DNA of 64,000 bases from Neurospora crassa OR74A (GCF_000182925.2 NC_026506.1:3162001-3226000); one strand, 5' to 3'. Shown: positions 25,207-37,580, numbered from the stretch's first letter. Numbers and translations are program-made. Notes: generated by a model from the sequence alone, not told the origin.

Positions 25207-26892
25207 GGCGGCGGCAGGCTGTTGGAGGAGGCGGTGGAAACGTTTCTTCTGATGGTCAAAAACAAAGGCCGGTAACGGGTGATCAGCAGGGGGCGGGCGC
25301 GATGGGCGTCCGTCGTACGCGGACGTGTCTCGGCTTGTTCACGGGGTATTGACGTCCGTCAGTTCAGTTGGCTGTTGATGGTGGAAAGCTGTGGATGTTG
25401 TCGTTGCGATTTCGTGGTCGGTGTACACTAGCCGTCATGGAGATGGAGGGAGGGAGGGAGAAAGTGTGGTATGGCGCGGCCCCTGGCAATCGATGAACGA
25501 GGGATGGGATGGAGGTGTGAATGCTATGGAAATAACCTTGATAGCCGAAGCTGGGCAGATGCGGAGAACGGGTGGTGGAAGGATGCTGGACTAGTTCTAG
25601 CTTAGAACTGTAGTCGGTCTAGCAAGTCCTAATAAGGAGGGAGGCTCAGCACGGCGCACTTCAGTTTAGCTTAGTTGTGTTCAGGTACCGGAGTCTGGTG
25701 GGAATCATTACCAACCAGAGAGTCCGTCGCTGACCAAGCAAACAGTCAACAGCACCAACGATGGGGAAAGGAGAGAGAGAAAAAAAAAAAAAAAGGAAAT
25801 AGGTATCAACTAAACCCGAATGAAAAAGGCGGGATGCGGAATAGCTTCAACTAAGTAGAATACTACACCAAGAAAACCTGCTGGGAATGACGCTGGAATG
25901 ATGGAGGTCGGAGTCGGACAGCCCAGGACCTTGCTTCTTGGAGACCCGGACCTTGTTACGAGGGGACCAGTCAAAAGGGACAGAGTCCCAAGAAGACTCC
26001 ATTCACCAAGCACTTCCATCCTTCGCTCTTCCCGGTCCCGCCAGTCTGAGGTCCCGCATCGCATCCATGTCATAGATATCGCAGCCAATGAAGGCAATGT
26101 TTACCCCCCGTTGCCCAGGCAATCACCAGTCAGCCATCTCCCATCTTTAGTTAGGTTTCCTTCCCTTTCCCTGGAAACCGACCGAGTCGACAACAACTTC
26201 AAGCAACTACACTGTACGTACTTTCACACTAACCTATGGCCCGGCCCCGTCAGCTTCGCTTCCACTTTGCTTTTGAGGCAGGTCCCAAGGCGGCCACTAC
26301 GGTATGCCACGCAGCACACCTCCTGCAACTGCAACTGCCCTGCCACCCAGCTACTTATAGGTAGGTAGCTGTTGGTGTCACAGATGCACCACAGGGTACT
26401 GCCTGCAGCTGCACCGCATCCCCTCCAGACGGGAATTTAGGAAAACATCAGCAGTTATTCCAGTTTGGGTATTCTCGAATTGCACAGTTACACTCACTCT
26501 ACGGCGCGGGGGCCTCCCCCTCAATTCGCCTTGCAAGCGATTCGATTATCCTCATCAAGTTCCCGTCTAGGTAAACCTGGCAGCTGCTCTATTCAGCAAA
26601 AGATGCTTGTTTAGCGAACTGAAGCGAGTTGCTGCTGGTGGACCTGGCAGTCAACGTGCGTCGTCGAATGGAACATGCATGCATTCACTGGGTTGAAGAA
26701 TGGCTGGATTCGTTGGTGGTGAATGCTGGCTTCCTCAACTGACCCCACTTTCAGTTCAGACATGTCCGTCTCCAATCGCATCACCATGATACTTGAGACT
26801 CTTGAAGAACTTGGTCTATTTGTACACTTTATAGCTAAAACAAAAATACCTGAAAAAAAAAAAAAAAAAAAAACACAAGGCTGGAAACGGCA
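25207..26892. other. intergenic, upstream of the GBD/FH3 gene
   Basis: This contains the promoter and 5' leader of the minus-strand GBD/FH3 gene and the 3' flank of the APD1-like gene. Poly-A tracts lie at about 25780 and 26853. No coding region or RNA gene is recognised. Confidence 0.5.
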
Positions 26893-28248
26893 TCACCAAC
26901 TCAACACCCCCCTCTGCCTATCAAACCCTCCCCTAAGCTGACTCTGCGGTTTAATCACCTTGCCCTGCAACACGGTAAACTTGACGATACCCTCACAATC
27001 CTCCGGCTTGACTCTAGCCAGCCAGATACATTGCGCCGCACCCACCTCACCGTTCTCTTCCTCTTCCTCCTCCTCCTCTTCTTGCCCTTTCCCCTCCTCT
27101 TGCTTCCCCTCCTCCTCCCCTTCCTTAGTAACCCCCCCTTGTTTCCTCCTCCTCAACTCCTCAGGCTTCTTCGGCACAAGTTCCTGATCCCCTTCTGCTT
27201 TGGCTCTCTCCACATGATCCAACCCAAAAGCATCCGGCCGCCTATACACCAACATGTTCGCAGAGTACTTGTGTCCACCCACATGGCTGATAAAATAAAT
27301 GCCCACGCCACCCGGCCGCTCGTCGTCCAAGTCCCGATACAACCCCAGCGGCTGCAAATGTCTCTGCAACTCCTTTCTCAACAACGGCGCGCTCTGTCCG
27401 CACCGCGCATCGCGCGTCTTTTGCGAGCAGAGCAGGATCAAGGCTTGGTGCGGGCAGGGCCGGGTGGTGAGTTCCTTGATGTAGGCGGGGGAAGCTTCGG
27501 GGAGGGGCGCCTCGAGCGAGCGCGGAAGACTGAAGGGGGCGAGAGGGGTGCTGTTGGTCGGGGCTTGGGAGATGATTTTTTCCAAAACTAAGGGGACGGT
27601 GGCTGGGGTGACGTTTTCGATGAGGATGAAGGCGGGGAGGAGGAGGAGGGTGGTGGGTTCCGAGTAGGAAGGGGGATGGTGCGGGGTGGGTATGTTGGAG
27701 GCCGAGAGCATTAGTTTCTGTTTATGGTCAGTCAGTATGTATATACCTTGAAAGATGAAAGTGAGAGAGTACATGAACAAAAAAACAAAACATACCCCGT
27801 TAGCAGGCGCCTTGGCCTCCGCAATAGCCTGCATCACACTCCCCTTCTCATCCGCCACATCGCGCACCCAGTCCGTCTTCCCCGTGGCCACCAGTACATG
27901 GGTTTCCCATCCTTTGACCAGACCAAACAACTTATCCTCCTCGTCAATCTTGAAGGAGCGCGGGTACGTAATGGTGCAGGTCGCGCAATCATGGTCGCAG
28001 TCGTCGCCGTCAACTTCCTTGGAAACAACGGGGAAGAGATCCTCAGGTTTGGTGGCTTTGTTGCCTGAGTCGCCAATAGCCAAGGACTTGGCGCTGGAGA
28101 GAAGGGATCTGAACATTTTGAATTTCCAACCTGGTCTTTTTTGGGGGGGTTTGTTGTCTCGGGAAGAGTTGCTCGAGACTACCGGGGGATGAGCATCTGA
28201 TAAAGATGAAGACAGCGGCGGCGGCGGCGGCGGCGGCGGCGGGGCCAT
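26893..28248 (-). CDS. APD1/AIM32-family (sucrase/ferredoxin-like) Fe-S protein
   Basis: Thioredoxin-fold protein of the Apd1 family, members of which bind a [2Fe-2S] cluster with two Cys and two His. Exon 1 is 28248-27796, the intron 27795-27718 (donor GTATGT, acceptor CAG), exon 2 27717-26893; 425 aa. The N-terminus is a nine-proline run. Then come CDHDCATC, PRSFKIDEEDKLFG, GWETHVLVATGKTDWVRDV, CSQKTRDARCGQSAPLL and the signature HVGGHKYSAN, whose two His are four residues apart as expected for cluster ligands. A Lys/Glu-rich insertion near residue 370 precedes IWLARVKPEDCEGIV. The domain order fits cytosolic Apd1 better than mitochondrial Aim32, as no targeting peptide is seen. The 78-nt intron is a multiple of three and contains no stop, so the gene can also be read straight through. 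Confidence 0.85.
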   Translation of the reverse strand: MAPPPPPPPPPLSSSLSDAHPPVVSSNSSRDNKPPQKRPGWKFKMFRSLLSSAKSLAIGDSGNKATKPEDLFPVVSKEVDGDDCDHDCATCTITYPRSFKIDEEDKLFGLVKGWETHVLVATGKTDWVRDVADEKGSVMQAIAEAKAPANGVCFVFLFMYSLTFIFQGIYILTDHKQKLMLSASNIPTPHHPPSYSEPTTLLLLPAFILIENVTPATVPLVLEKIISQAPTNSTPLAPFSLPRSLEAPLPEASPAYIKELTTRPCPHQALILLCSQKTRDARCGQSAPLLRKELQRHLQPLGLYRDLDDERPGGVGIYFISHVGGHKYSANMLVYRRPDAFGLDHVERAKAEGDQELVPKKPEELRRRKQGGVTKEGEEEGKQEEGKGQEEEEEEEEENGEVGAAQCIWLARVKPEDCEGIVKFTVLQGKVIKPQSQLRGGFDRQRGVLSW

Positions 28249-29692
28249 TGGCGTCGGGATCCTTTAGTCTCCCGTCTATAGAGGTACCCGTCGGCTGTCA
28301 ATCCCGCTTATCTCCGTGCTAACCTCCGCCGTCAGGGGTGATCCCCAGTCTGTCGATTCCGTTGCTTGACTGGACCACTTGAGCAAACTGAGCCGCTTGG
28401 CGTGCCTTGAATGGCCCGGAAAAGCGTTGTGACAGACAGCGTGGGCAGGAAACCAAGTGGGGACGCCGTAGTCTTAACGAACAAAGTACATTTCCTTCCT
28501 CGAACAGCCTGTAAGCTACTTGATCATTTATCTAAATGCTCTTTATTGCGTCATTGCAATTGAGGTTTGGCAGTTTGTTTGATCTTCTGTGCGTGGCGAT
28601 GGAGAGGAAGGAATGGTCTTTTAGGTACGAATTATCAGATCCAAATATGCCAATAATCCTCCATCTGATAAGCTTATTGTTATAGCACTTGGTTTGTGTG
28701 CCGTTGACGTTCCACCAACAAACAGCACCTACCAATGTTGAGGTGGTGTAGGCAGGGCAGGGTTTTGCTTAACACCGCAACGGCCGAACCCAAACCCCGA
28801 GGTCAAAGAGCAAGGCCGCGTAACCACTTCCGCTTACTTGATCACCAGCATGGTGTGCTCCCGACCGTTAAATCTACGTAAGTGACAAGATCTGCCAACC
28901 GCTGATCATCGGGACCCTGTGATGACGGCACGAAGCGATCCATATCAAGTGCTGTGTGAACGTCAAGTAGAAACCACCTCTGTACGCATTGGACCTCCAA
29001 GTACGAGGAAGTGAGGTGGGGCTTGTTCGTATCTGCAAAGTACATCCCGTCGATATTAGTATAGTCTACACTTTTGTTTTCGCTGCCAAAACAGTACACG
29101 GACTCGCAATCCAAGGACACTGGGTTTTGACAACCGTGATTTCAAACTCTCTCCTCTCCCTCCTGAGAGTCCCATTATTGATGCGGTACCATGATAAGAT
29201 GACCCGTCAAATAGAAAATGCAAATCAACAACAAAAATGACGATGCTTATGCGTGTATAAAAGCTCCATTGGAGAACCACGCTCGAAATCTCTCTGTGCA
29301 ATTCCAACCGAGTCATGAGAGGCTGACGAAAGGGAAGCAGCCGGCAACGCGCGTGAGTTTGAAGAAACCTCCCAGTTTATGTATATAATTTCTATCTCCG
29401 TGGTCCATCTCGCTATCTTTTTCGCTGTTCGCTCCCTCTGTCATCTTTATTGCCCACACTTGCACCATACCACATCCGCTGTTCCCCTATAAAATATTTT
29501 TGATGAGTCAGGCCCATCCAGAGCTGCCTCGCCATGACCAAAGCAAAGAAAAGCCCAACCCATAAGTGGTATACAACCAAAAGAAGAAAAGCCAAAACCA
29601 TAACACGGGTGTCAAATATAGCGGTAAAGATATCCCCAACGGTGATTTTTAGAAATGTTCTAATCTCTTGCTCTGGTCCGAGCCCCTGCTTC
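28249..29692. other. intergenic, APD1 upstream and GPAT 3' flank
   Basis: About 1.4 kb. Small open frames on both strands show no family resemblance. The left part should hold the promoter of the APD1-like gene and the right part the 3' region of the acyltransferase gene. Confidence 0.5.
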
Positions 29693-32277
29693 TCACAGGT
29701 GCTTCTTTCCGTCCTCATCCACAGAACTTCCCGTCGACACCTCGTCCTCCACCTCTTCATCTACCGACTGTTCACTAAAGGTATACACCTTACCCTGGCT
29801 CTTCCTCCTCCTCATCTCACCTCTTTCACGCATTGCCTCGCGAATCTTCTTGCTCGCCTCGTTGAAGCCCTCTTCCGTGTTGAGGTTCGGGAATTTGTCA
29901 ACAGGGGACCCACCAAGTGGCCCGCCAAACTGGACGTTGCCGCCACCACCGCCTGCACTGCTGCTGCGGCTGCGGCTTCGGCTAGGTGGTCGGGTAGCGA
30001 ACATGGGCACCTGTCCAATGTTGCTAAACGACTCGTTACGTGGAATGTTGCGACTGGACGACGTGGTACCGGTTCTTCTAAGACCATGGGGACTCTCGGT
30101 GCCGGGCGTGGAAATGCCGGGGGTGGAGATGGGGGGCGAGGAAACGCCGCTGTCCCGTCTCTTAAAGGGCTGGGTCGGCGAAACGGTGCCGTCGGCGTGA
30201 ATGCGCGATGAGCCGTCAGCCGCAACGAGACGGATGTGCTCAAAGTCTGGGAACATCTCGGGCCCGAGGGTGTTGATGAGGTGCGTAACCTGTGCACTGA
30301 GTTCTTCTCGCCTTTGCTTGAGACTCTGAAGACTGTAACTCGACGTGGGGCTGATGCACAGCGCAAGTGGGCGCAGGGATTTGAGAATGTCCATCCCGAC
30401 CTCGCCGAAACGTAGCGCAGCAAAAGTAATAGCTGGGAAGAAGACCCATCCAAAGAAGTAGACGAGCCAGATGGGAACCCACTCGGGCACATAACCCCAG
30501 AGGCGGTGCTTGCCCACCATGTAGGCTAGCAAGCATGTGTATAGATTATACAAAATGGGTGCAACGGCCATAGCGACAAGCATCTTCCAGGTTGCAATAA
30601 CGTCCTTGCCTTGGATTTTGACCGTCGATCCAGCAAGCGCCTCCTTGGCCTTCTGGTGACTGATGCGCTTGGTTGCAATAAAGACAGGGGCAAAGAGGAT
30701 CAAGCCTGGGAGAACACCCGCTGACAACACCAGGAGCTTGGCGACACGGTAAAAGAAAGTGATGACGACCTTGGGCCACGACAGCTTTGCGTATTGTACC
30801 TGGTGGTCGCGGATATTCAGGTATCGAAGCTGTTTGTTGTACTCGGCGACGGATTTTTGCAGTTCAATGATGCGGGGATCATCTTTGTACTTGTCGTACC
30901 CGAGAGCGAGGCGACGGTTGAGCTCTACCACAATAGGCAGAGGCAACTTCTTGCCCGCGGGGTTGTACAGGCGTCTCGCCGCCTGGATGACCATCAGGGT
31001 GTCATAGTCCGGGGCCGAAACAGTGACAGCGCTCAGGCTTTGATGGACCATGTCGAGAAGCTTGGATATGGCAGCACGTCTCTTATCCTTGATGCCGTAC
31101 ATTTCGACCAGCTCCTTGGGAACCTCGAAAGGAGCGCCGAATTCGAGAACAGCCCTTGACCGGAACTTGTGAGGGTGGAAATAATTCATGCCCACCGGCA
31201 CAATCTTGAGGCCGCAGTCAGGGGCTTCTGCCAGCGTTCCCAAGGCCATGATAGCGACACCTGCCTTCAAGGGCAGCAGCTCGCTGCGGTCGTGGCTGCC
31301 TCCTTCTGGGAAGATACCAACACAGCCACCATTCTTAAGCCGATCAAACACCGCTTGGTAAACCTTGGTTTGGTCGATATGCGGTGCGATCTTGAACTTT
31401 GTACCCTGATAACCGTCCTTGATTCCCTTCACCTCCTTGTTCTGGAGCTCGCCGTGTTCATCGATATCGTCGCGTCCGGTGAGTTGGTACAAGGCGAGTT
31501 TGGAGTTGACGGGGCGCTTGATGCGAATTTCTTCGGGTCCGTGGATTTCGACAATCTCGACGTTCGAGCCGCTCTGGCCCTTGATGGAAGGGAGGAAGAT
31601 GATGCCGCCGACTTCAGCTTGTTTCTCGAAGTTTGTGCCGACGCCGCGGATGAGGGTTGGGTCATCGATGGGGTCGGGAAGATAGATGGTACCCTCAGCA
31701 GGCTTGGCCGAATCTTGGGGTCTGCCGACAGGGACGGAACCGACCTGGCGAGAGGCCCAGCCGATGAAGCCCTTGACGGACTTTTGTGCGATGAGGAGGG
31801 AGACGCGGCGTTTAGCCTCATTTCGCAGGGTGCGTTGTAGTACAAGGGCGTCTACGAACTGTATATAGGACGGCAGAGTCAGCCAAGGGGTCCCGGTAGG
31901 TATGCTTGACGTCACGCATCGAGAGAGAGTAGAGCACGAGCACGAGCACGAACCTGGTTTGCATGTGGCGCGGCGACGAAGAGGACTGGGCCGCTGCGGG
32001 GCACTTTCCAAGAACCACGGGGATGGACTTCACGGAAGAAGGTATCGACCAGGAAGGACATGGTCCACAGGAAGGTGTCGTACTTCCAATTGCTCATGGG
32101 ATAGAGCTCCTTGGACGCCGAGGGCGACTTTGCGCTCTGCGGAGGAGCGGAGGCATCTTTGCCCTCGTGCTGCTGCTGCAAGTCAGTCGAGAGAAGGGGA
32201 GTTGTCTCGGCATTGCCATTCGGATGCTGATGGGACTCTGGCGCATGGCCATTGAGTTGTTGCGATTGTTCGGCCAT
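29693..32277 (-). CDS. glycerol-3-phosphate O-acyltransferase (Sct1/Gpt2 type)
   Basis: ER membrane enzyme that adds the first acyl chain to glycerol-3-phosphate or dihydroxyacetone phosphate, opening phospholipid and triacylglycerol synthesis. Exon 1 is 32277-31954, the intron 31953-31859 (donor GTTCGT), exon 2 31858-29693; 829 aa. Acyltransferase motif I, PHANQFVD, is rebuilt exactly across the splice (Q-F junction, residues 108-109). Motif II-like GFIGWASRQVGSVPVGRP and motif III FPEGGSHDRSELLPLKAG follow, then KIVPVGMNYFHPHKFRSR. Several hydrophobic segments near residues 515-545, 560-590 and 590-625 (LYNLYTCLLAYMVG, WLVYFFGWVFFPAITFAAL) are membrane spans. The C-terminal 180 residues are Ser/Arg-rich and probably a phosphorylated regulatory tail, as in yeast Gpt2/Sct1. 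Confidence 0.93.
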
Positions 32278-35200
32278 GTCTGCGGAGAGGGTGTTTCGAT
32301 TGTGTTTGGCGAAATGGAAGTCCGAAGAACGGAACAGTCACCAGAGTGTGTCTCGTGATCAGCTTCCCTCGGGAACCGCACGCGGCGCAAAAGAAATAAA
32401 TGGCTTTGGCCCCTCGCAGTTCAAGATTGATGTCCAGACACTCGAGCGACTTGAAGCCGAGATGCGCTCTTTATCGACTGACGGGAGCAGAGAGAGAGAG
32501 AGAGAGGAACGAGCGTCGGGTTTTCGCAGCGAGTCTTGCTGAAAAACTGTCTTGGGTAAACGAGTCGCGCGGGTAGCGGGTAGATCAAGGACCCGGACTA
32601 TACTGATCAACCTAACTGTGATAGGGCTGCCAATTTGCCGTCGTGGGGTTTTGCTTTCCAGATTCGCACGCTCTGGTTCGATGGGTGGCAGTCGGGCTTC
32701 CCCGGCCACCTAACCTCTTTTTTCTATCAAAGTCCGGGAAAGTCTGCGGATTGTCTGGGCTTTGAGGGGGAGTGGGTCCACTAACGATGTCCCTCGTTCT
32801 CGTTCTGGGAAGGGAGTCGGGTCAAGGACATTGAATGGATGATGGATGGTATTACCTCGGTATCGCTAGGTAGCTAAATTAAGTATTTGTACATACAGAG
32901 ACCAACACTCAGTTTGAGATCGACCGATGTGTCGGAGAAGAGGAATGCCAATGCCGCGGCGCGAGATGCTGAGACTTTTTTTATATGAGGCTCGTACTTT
33001 TGGGGCTTAGGCGAACGGCTCGCAGTCCGGTCGCAACCTCGATGAACGACCTCGGGCCAAATGCGCCTCCCGCTTGGATGCGATGGCGACAGCGGATCGT
33101 CCCATTCGCAACCTTGTGCTTACCTGTCCTTAATATCCGTCCACAGGAGTGTTTTGCTACACAAACAGGGAGTATTTATATTACCTTGTCATCGATGATG
33201 CATCCCCGGATACGAACAAGACAAGAGCTCGTTACCTTTTTCCTTGGCTTCCTGTGTTCCCTCTGACCGATAACGGTTTTCCGCGGGCGGCTGCAGCATG
33301 GACTGAGTGTTTGCACAACCACCACTGTTCTGCCCGGGATCGAACGTTACTTAGTCCATCGAGAACGAATGGAAAAGCTTGGAAAACTCTCGAAAGGGAA
33401 GGCTAACTGCACCATGTCCGGATTTGACTCTCTTTGCAGTTCTCCATTTCCGAAGTGGCCCGAACAACACGTGCTTTTCTCCGTCGCTCTGCTCGGCCTC
33501 AACGCGCGCGCAACGACCCTATCCGCTTTCAGCGAACCCTCGGCGCCTGCAAGCGTGACGGCGTCTACGGCCTACAGCTGTAGCTGCCATCCCGTCGCCT
33601 AGTACCTAGAGGTATCCCTGAAACCGCTTGGCTGCAACTACAACGCTTGCATTTCTGACATGTGCTTGCCCCACAATGTCCAGGAGAATCTGGTGTCCTT
33701 TCTTCCTTCCAAATCATCACCGGAACTCACAAGAATGAGAATGAGAATGAGAATGAGGATGAGAATGAGAATGAGAAAGAAAGAAAGAGGGAATGACCAG
33801 AGCATCAGGACTGGCAGGAAAGAGCAAGAACTGCCTACCAGCCGTCAAGGTTCCTATCTGATAGGGATCGAATTGTGTTGTCTCAGCCAATCAGACGTCT
33901 CGAAAAGTAACAGTTGCTACGGTACACCACAGCCCAGAGTACACAGCCATCATCCTCGAAGAATAAGGGTAACTTAGGTAACTTCGAGGGGGCACATCAA
34001 TGGATGTTGCAACTTCCCTCTTTGCTGTCGAGCTTGTTGGAGGGGTCATTCAGGCTTGATTGCATGCTTACTCTGGAAATAATTACATTTTGATGTGTCA
34101 CGCTACTACCTAACAGACTTAATCATGATATTCGAGCACATCTCTTAGCTAATGAGCGCTTTCAAAAAGCTACAGCCACCAGCCATTCAACAATCTGCCA
34201 ACCTTGCTTCTTGCATCAACGCATGTACATTGACGCGCGCGCATGCAGGAATTCTTCTGGGGTTCAATCATTCCATTGGGCACACCTTTTGAGGCTAAAT
34301 GTCACAGATACTGATGGTGGAAAAAAGAAAAAAAGAGAAAATAATCCTGCTGTCTCAGGAACGCCTCCGAGACAATAATGCAACCCACCATTTCGATCAC
34401 CACCATGAAAGACAACAGGTTCCTTGGCGTCCGTCATCCCTAACGTCGAGGCATCCTTGAAGGGAGCCTAGCAATTGCCACAGACTGCTGCAGGTTGACC
34501 ATATCTGGACATACCATCACGATACGGAGGAGACTGAGACGGATGATACGGAAAGCAGATATGAAAGCCCAATGTTCCGAATCTTGACAAACACCGAGGA
34601 TCGACTTTTGAGGTAACAATGGGTGAGCAACTAAAAGATATAGCCAACTATGGCCGAACATGATTCGAACTGCTGCATGTCTGTACCTAGGTACGTATAC
34701 TCTTCATTCACCATCTAAGTGACGAAGACCACCCTAAGCTAAGACGGCGTAGGCGAACCGGGATGTCATCGAAGATCGCTTCATGTTGTCCCCACGCGCA
34801 TCCCCAGACTATCCTTTAAGCCCTCGTCAAGAGTACACCTCTCCCCACGGGGACTCCATAGGTATTCTCATGGCAGTGAAGAGCCGAATATCGGCATGTC
34901 GGCACGGTATAGAGGGGTGAAGTTGCATAAAGATAACAAAGCTGATAGCTAGGATAACAGGGCTAACGGCGAGGGTAAACTTTGCACCTCATTCGGGACC
35001 AGGCTAGTGATATTTGTTCAAACCGGGTCCAGTTACAAGACGAAGAAAGACCAAAGAAAAAGGGAATATAGTGTAGCTTGCATGACCGCGGCACAGCCTA
35101 GATAACGACCCGTACATAGACTGTGTTCTGGAACGGTGACCCCCAACCTTCATAGCACCCAAGTAGCTTGCATGGTACAGCCGCTCGCACTGGTCAACCA

Positions 35201-35705
35201 GGGAAAGCTATCCCGTGAAGCGAGCAGATTGGACCGCTCATTTAACTGGCTCAAGTGGTGAAACTACAACAAGTTGGACTTCTCGGCCTCAAGTATTGGC
35301 CTCAAGTCGCACCATCTTGCCTAGGCGAAGACCCACACCTAGTTCCACTGACCTTGCGGGAGACCAGCGAGCAGACTGGAGCTAGGCATGGCAAGATACC
35401 CATGGTGCTGTCTTTGTCCGACCATGAATAAATGACATAGTCTAGAAACCCACGGGTGGGAATGGAAGGCAGCTCGGAAGATTTGCGGCTGTAACCACGG
35501 GCTGACCATTGCATGGAAATTTCCGGGCGAATCAGCTCTAGGATGGGCGGCAATCGTCTCTCTGAGATGTGTTCGCCAGACCACCCATGTCTCTAGCCAG
35601 CCTAGAGGGCAGAAGTCTATAGACTCCAGCTGTTCCCATGTTGGAAATCTTGTCTGGCCCCGAGAAGGTGAGAAAGTCGAGAGAAGCAAAAACAGCATGT
35701 GAGGG
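32278..35705. other. 3.4 kb intergenic, no gene recognised
   Basis: This contains the acyltransferase promoter on the left and the Fpg 3' flank on the right. An imperfect GAATGA hexamer repeat lies at 33733-33776. Open frames are below 160 codons and look like chance. No RNA gene signature was found. Confidence 0.5.
33733..33776 (+). repeat. imperfect GAATGA hexamer repeat
   Basis: About seven GAATGA units, one with A changed to G. Confidence 0.9.
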
Positions 35706-37071
35706 TCAAGCTGCTTTACTTTGCAACCTTCCAGAGCGTCTTCTTCCTGAGATGTCAGTCTTGGCTTCTTCTGTTTGCCCTGCGTCCCCATTCGGCTTTT
35801 TGGCGTCTTCAAAGTATTGCGAGCGCGTAGGCTTCTTTGAGGGATGTGCCTTTGCGTTGTGTGGCGTAAAATTCACCTCGCCATCTTCTTCTATCTTGAT
35901 CTTCCGCTTCCTTGAGACGGCCATTTCCGCCTTCACCTTTGACCCATCGGCTTCTAGCTCCTCACTTTTGTTCTTTGATTTGGCCCCCTTCGTTCCCGGT
36001 GCCTTCTTCGAGGAGTCTTTCTCTTCAGCCGACTCAAGGGGTTCTTCTTTCACGCCGGACACAATCTGGCCGGTTTTCTTTTGCCTGGCGGGTGCATAGC
36101 AACTCGTGCGCCCGCCGACAGTGAGAAAGGCCAACTTGTCGCCGTTAGGAGTGTGACTGTGTGCATTCTTGGAGCCTTTACCCCAGCGATAGTTGAAGAG
36201 CCAGTCGTCTGGGAACTGATCGGAATCGCCAAGCTTGTCGACAGCCGTCTGGCACACATATCGGATGGACTCGTAAAGCTGCTTCATCTCAGCATCGCTG
36301 AAGTCGTTGCAGTACTGTTCCGGGTGAAGCTTTGCGTGATACAATACTTCATCAGCGACCCAATTTCCAATGCCACTAATAACAGCCTGATCAAGCAAAA
36401 GAGCCTTGATGGGCACGCGGCGCGACTTCATCTTCTCCCGCAAGTAATCCTCGGTGAACACATCGAGGTCGACCACCGGATCTGGGCCGTTTTCCACCAA
36501 AGGTGAGTACTTCCGAATATCCTTTCCAGGGCAGTCCACAACACGGACACGGCCAAAGCGCCGCGGATCGGTAAACGCCATCTCATCGCCATCTTCTGTC
36601 TCGATCTTGAACTTCCAATACTTGGGCGGCCATTTGTCAAGTTCGTCAGGCTTCATCTTCTTGTAGTAGTTCGTGTATGCTGTCCTCTCGCCCTTGATAT
36701 GGATCCAGCCGGTCATCCCAAAGTGCATTACAAGATGAGGAGCCTTACTCAATTCCATCCTGGACATCAGTCAGTTAGGGGGGGGAAAGGCAAGCAATGC
36801 GTCAATGCGGCGACTGACCAAAAATATTTGCCTTGAGTTCCTGCTGATACCATCTTCTTGCCGATAAGGCCAGCCGCCATCTTTGGTCCATCTGTACCGA
36901 CCTTTCCAAACACATTGCCGTCATCAATGGCTTCTGCATGCTTGATGACCTTGCCTACAAAGTGCAGGCGCAGAAAGTGGACAGCACGCGCAACTATTTA
37001 TCAGTCAGCCAACTTCAAGAAATGTTAGACATGAAAAGTCAGCACAGCGTACTCTCCGCGATTTCAGGCAT
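35706..37071 (-). CDS. formamidopyrimidine-DNA glycosylase (Fpg/MutM, zincless fungal type)
   Basis: Bifunctional base-excision repair enzyme that removes oxidised purines and cleaves the backbone. Three exons: 37071-37053, 36993-36819 and 36759-35706; 415 aa. Both introns are 59 nt. The first exon is only 19 nt and encodes MPEIAE, which includes the catalytic Pro2 (Schiff base) and Glu3. Splicing gives MPEIAEIARAVHFLRLHFVG, then VGTDGPKMAAGLIGKKM and GKYFW-MELSKAPHLVMHFGM. The helix-two-turn-helix appears as GIGNWVADEVLYHAKLHPEQ. In place of a zinc finger there is the zincless finger SHTPNGDKLAFLTVGGRTS, as in plant and fungal members. The C-terminal 150 residues are Lys/Glu-rich with likely nuclear signals (SRKRKIK). 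The gene is divergent from the snoRNA host transcript. Confidence 0.93.
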
Positions 37072-37434
37072 CTTCCAAGTTGTGCCCACTATAAATCGGT
37101 CGGACGTTGTTTTCTTTGAGTTGGTGATGACCTCATTGAAGAAAACGCGTCAAACAAGGAGCGAACGTGGAGAAACTGGAGCGTGCCCCCACGCGAATAA
37201 GCAACGGTTTCACGTGACCCTGCTGAATCCCGCTCGCTCTATGGACTTTCTTATCGTTATCGAGCTCCCGTCGGCCTGCCGCCAATTGGATTACCCCACC
37301 CAAACTTGCAGCCGAAATTTTTCCCGGCGGCCCCACAACCGTTGCAGCTTCAAAACCTCGCGCGCCTCAGCTTTTTTGTGCCGCTTCCCATTTTCAACTT
37401 CCATCATCACCAAGCATCGCCCAATCCAATTTTG
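37072..37434. promoter_or_regulatory. shared promoter of Fpg gene and snoRNA host gene
   Basis: The 363 bases between the Fpg start codon and the first intron donor of the non-coding transcript must hold both promoters, the Fpg leader and the first exon of the host gene. No TATA box was seen. Confidence 0.5.
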
Positions 37435-37490
37435 GTAAGTTCCAGATTTCTTCCAAGCACAAGCACACAGCACAACCACATCCTCCCCCT

Positions 37491-37580
37491 ATGTCCTGAT
37501 GACACAACCATAAACCGCAAACTAGAGTCTTTGATCCTACGGGAAATGCAACTAGATATGTACGTCAGTCTGAATGACAA
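37491..37580 (+). ncRNA. box C/D snoRNA candidate 1 (25S guide)
   Basis: It lies in intron A. Box C is CTGATGA at 37496-37502 and box D is CTGA at 37570-37573, flanked by GTC and GAC that can form a 3-bp terminal stem. The segment CAAACTAGAGTC (37518-37529), just before a D'-like TTGA at 37531, is a 12-nt antisense match to the conserved 25S/28S sequence GACTCTAGTTTG. Confidence 0.68.

Noticed and set aside
33320-33360. GGGATCGAAC resembling a T-arm on the minus strand
   Set aside because: No pairing T-stem and no other tRNA arms nearby.
34621-34690. A GTTCGAATC box on the minus strand resembling a tRNA B-box
   Set aside because: The flanking bases do not form a T-stem and no acceptor or anticodon arm can be folded.
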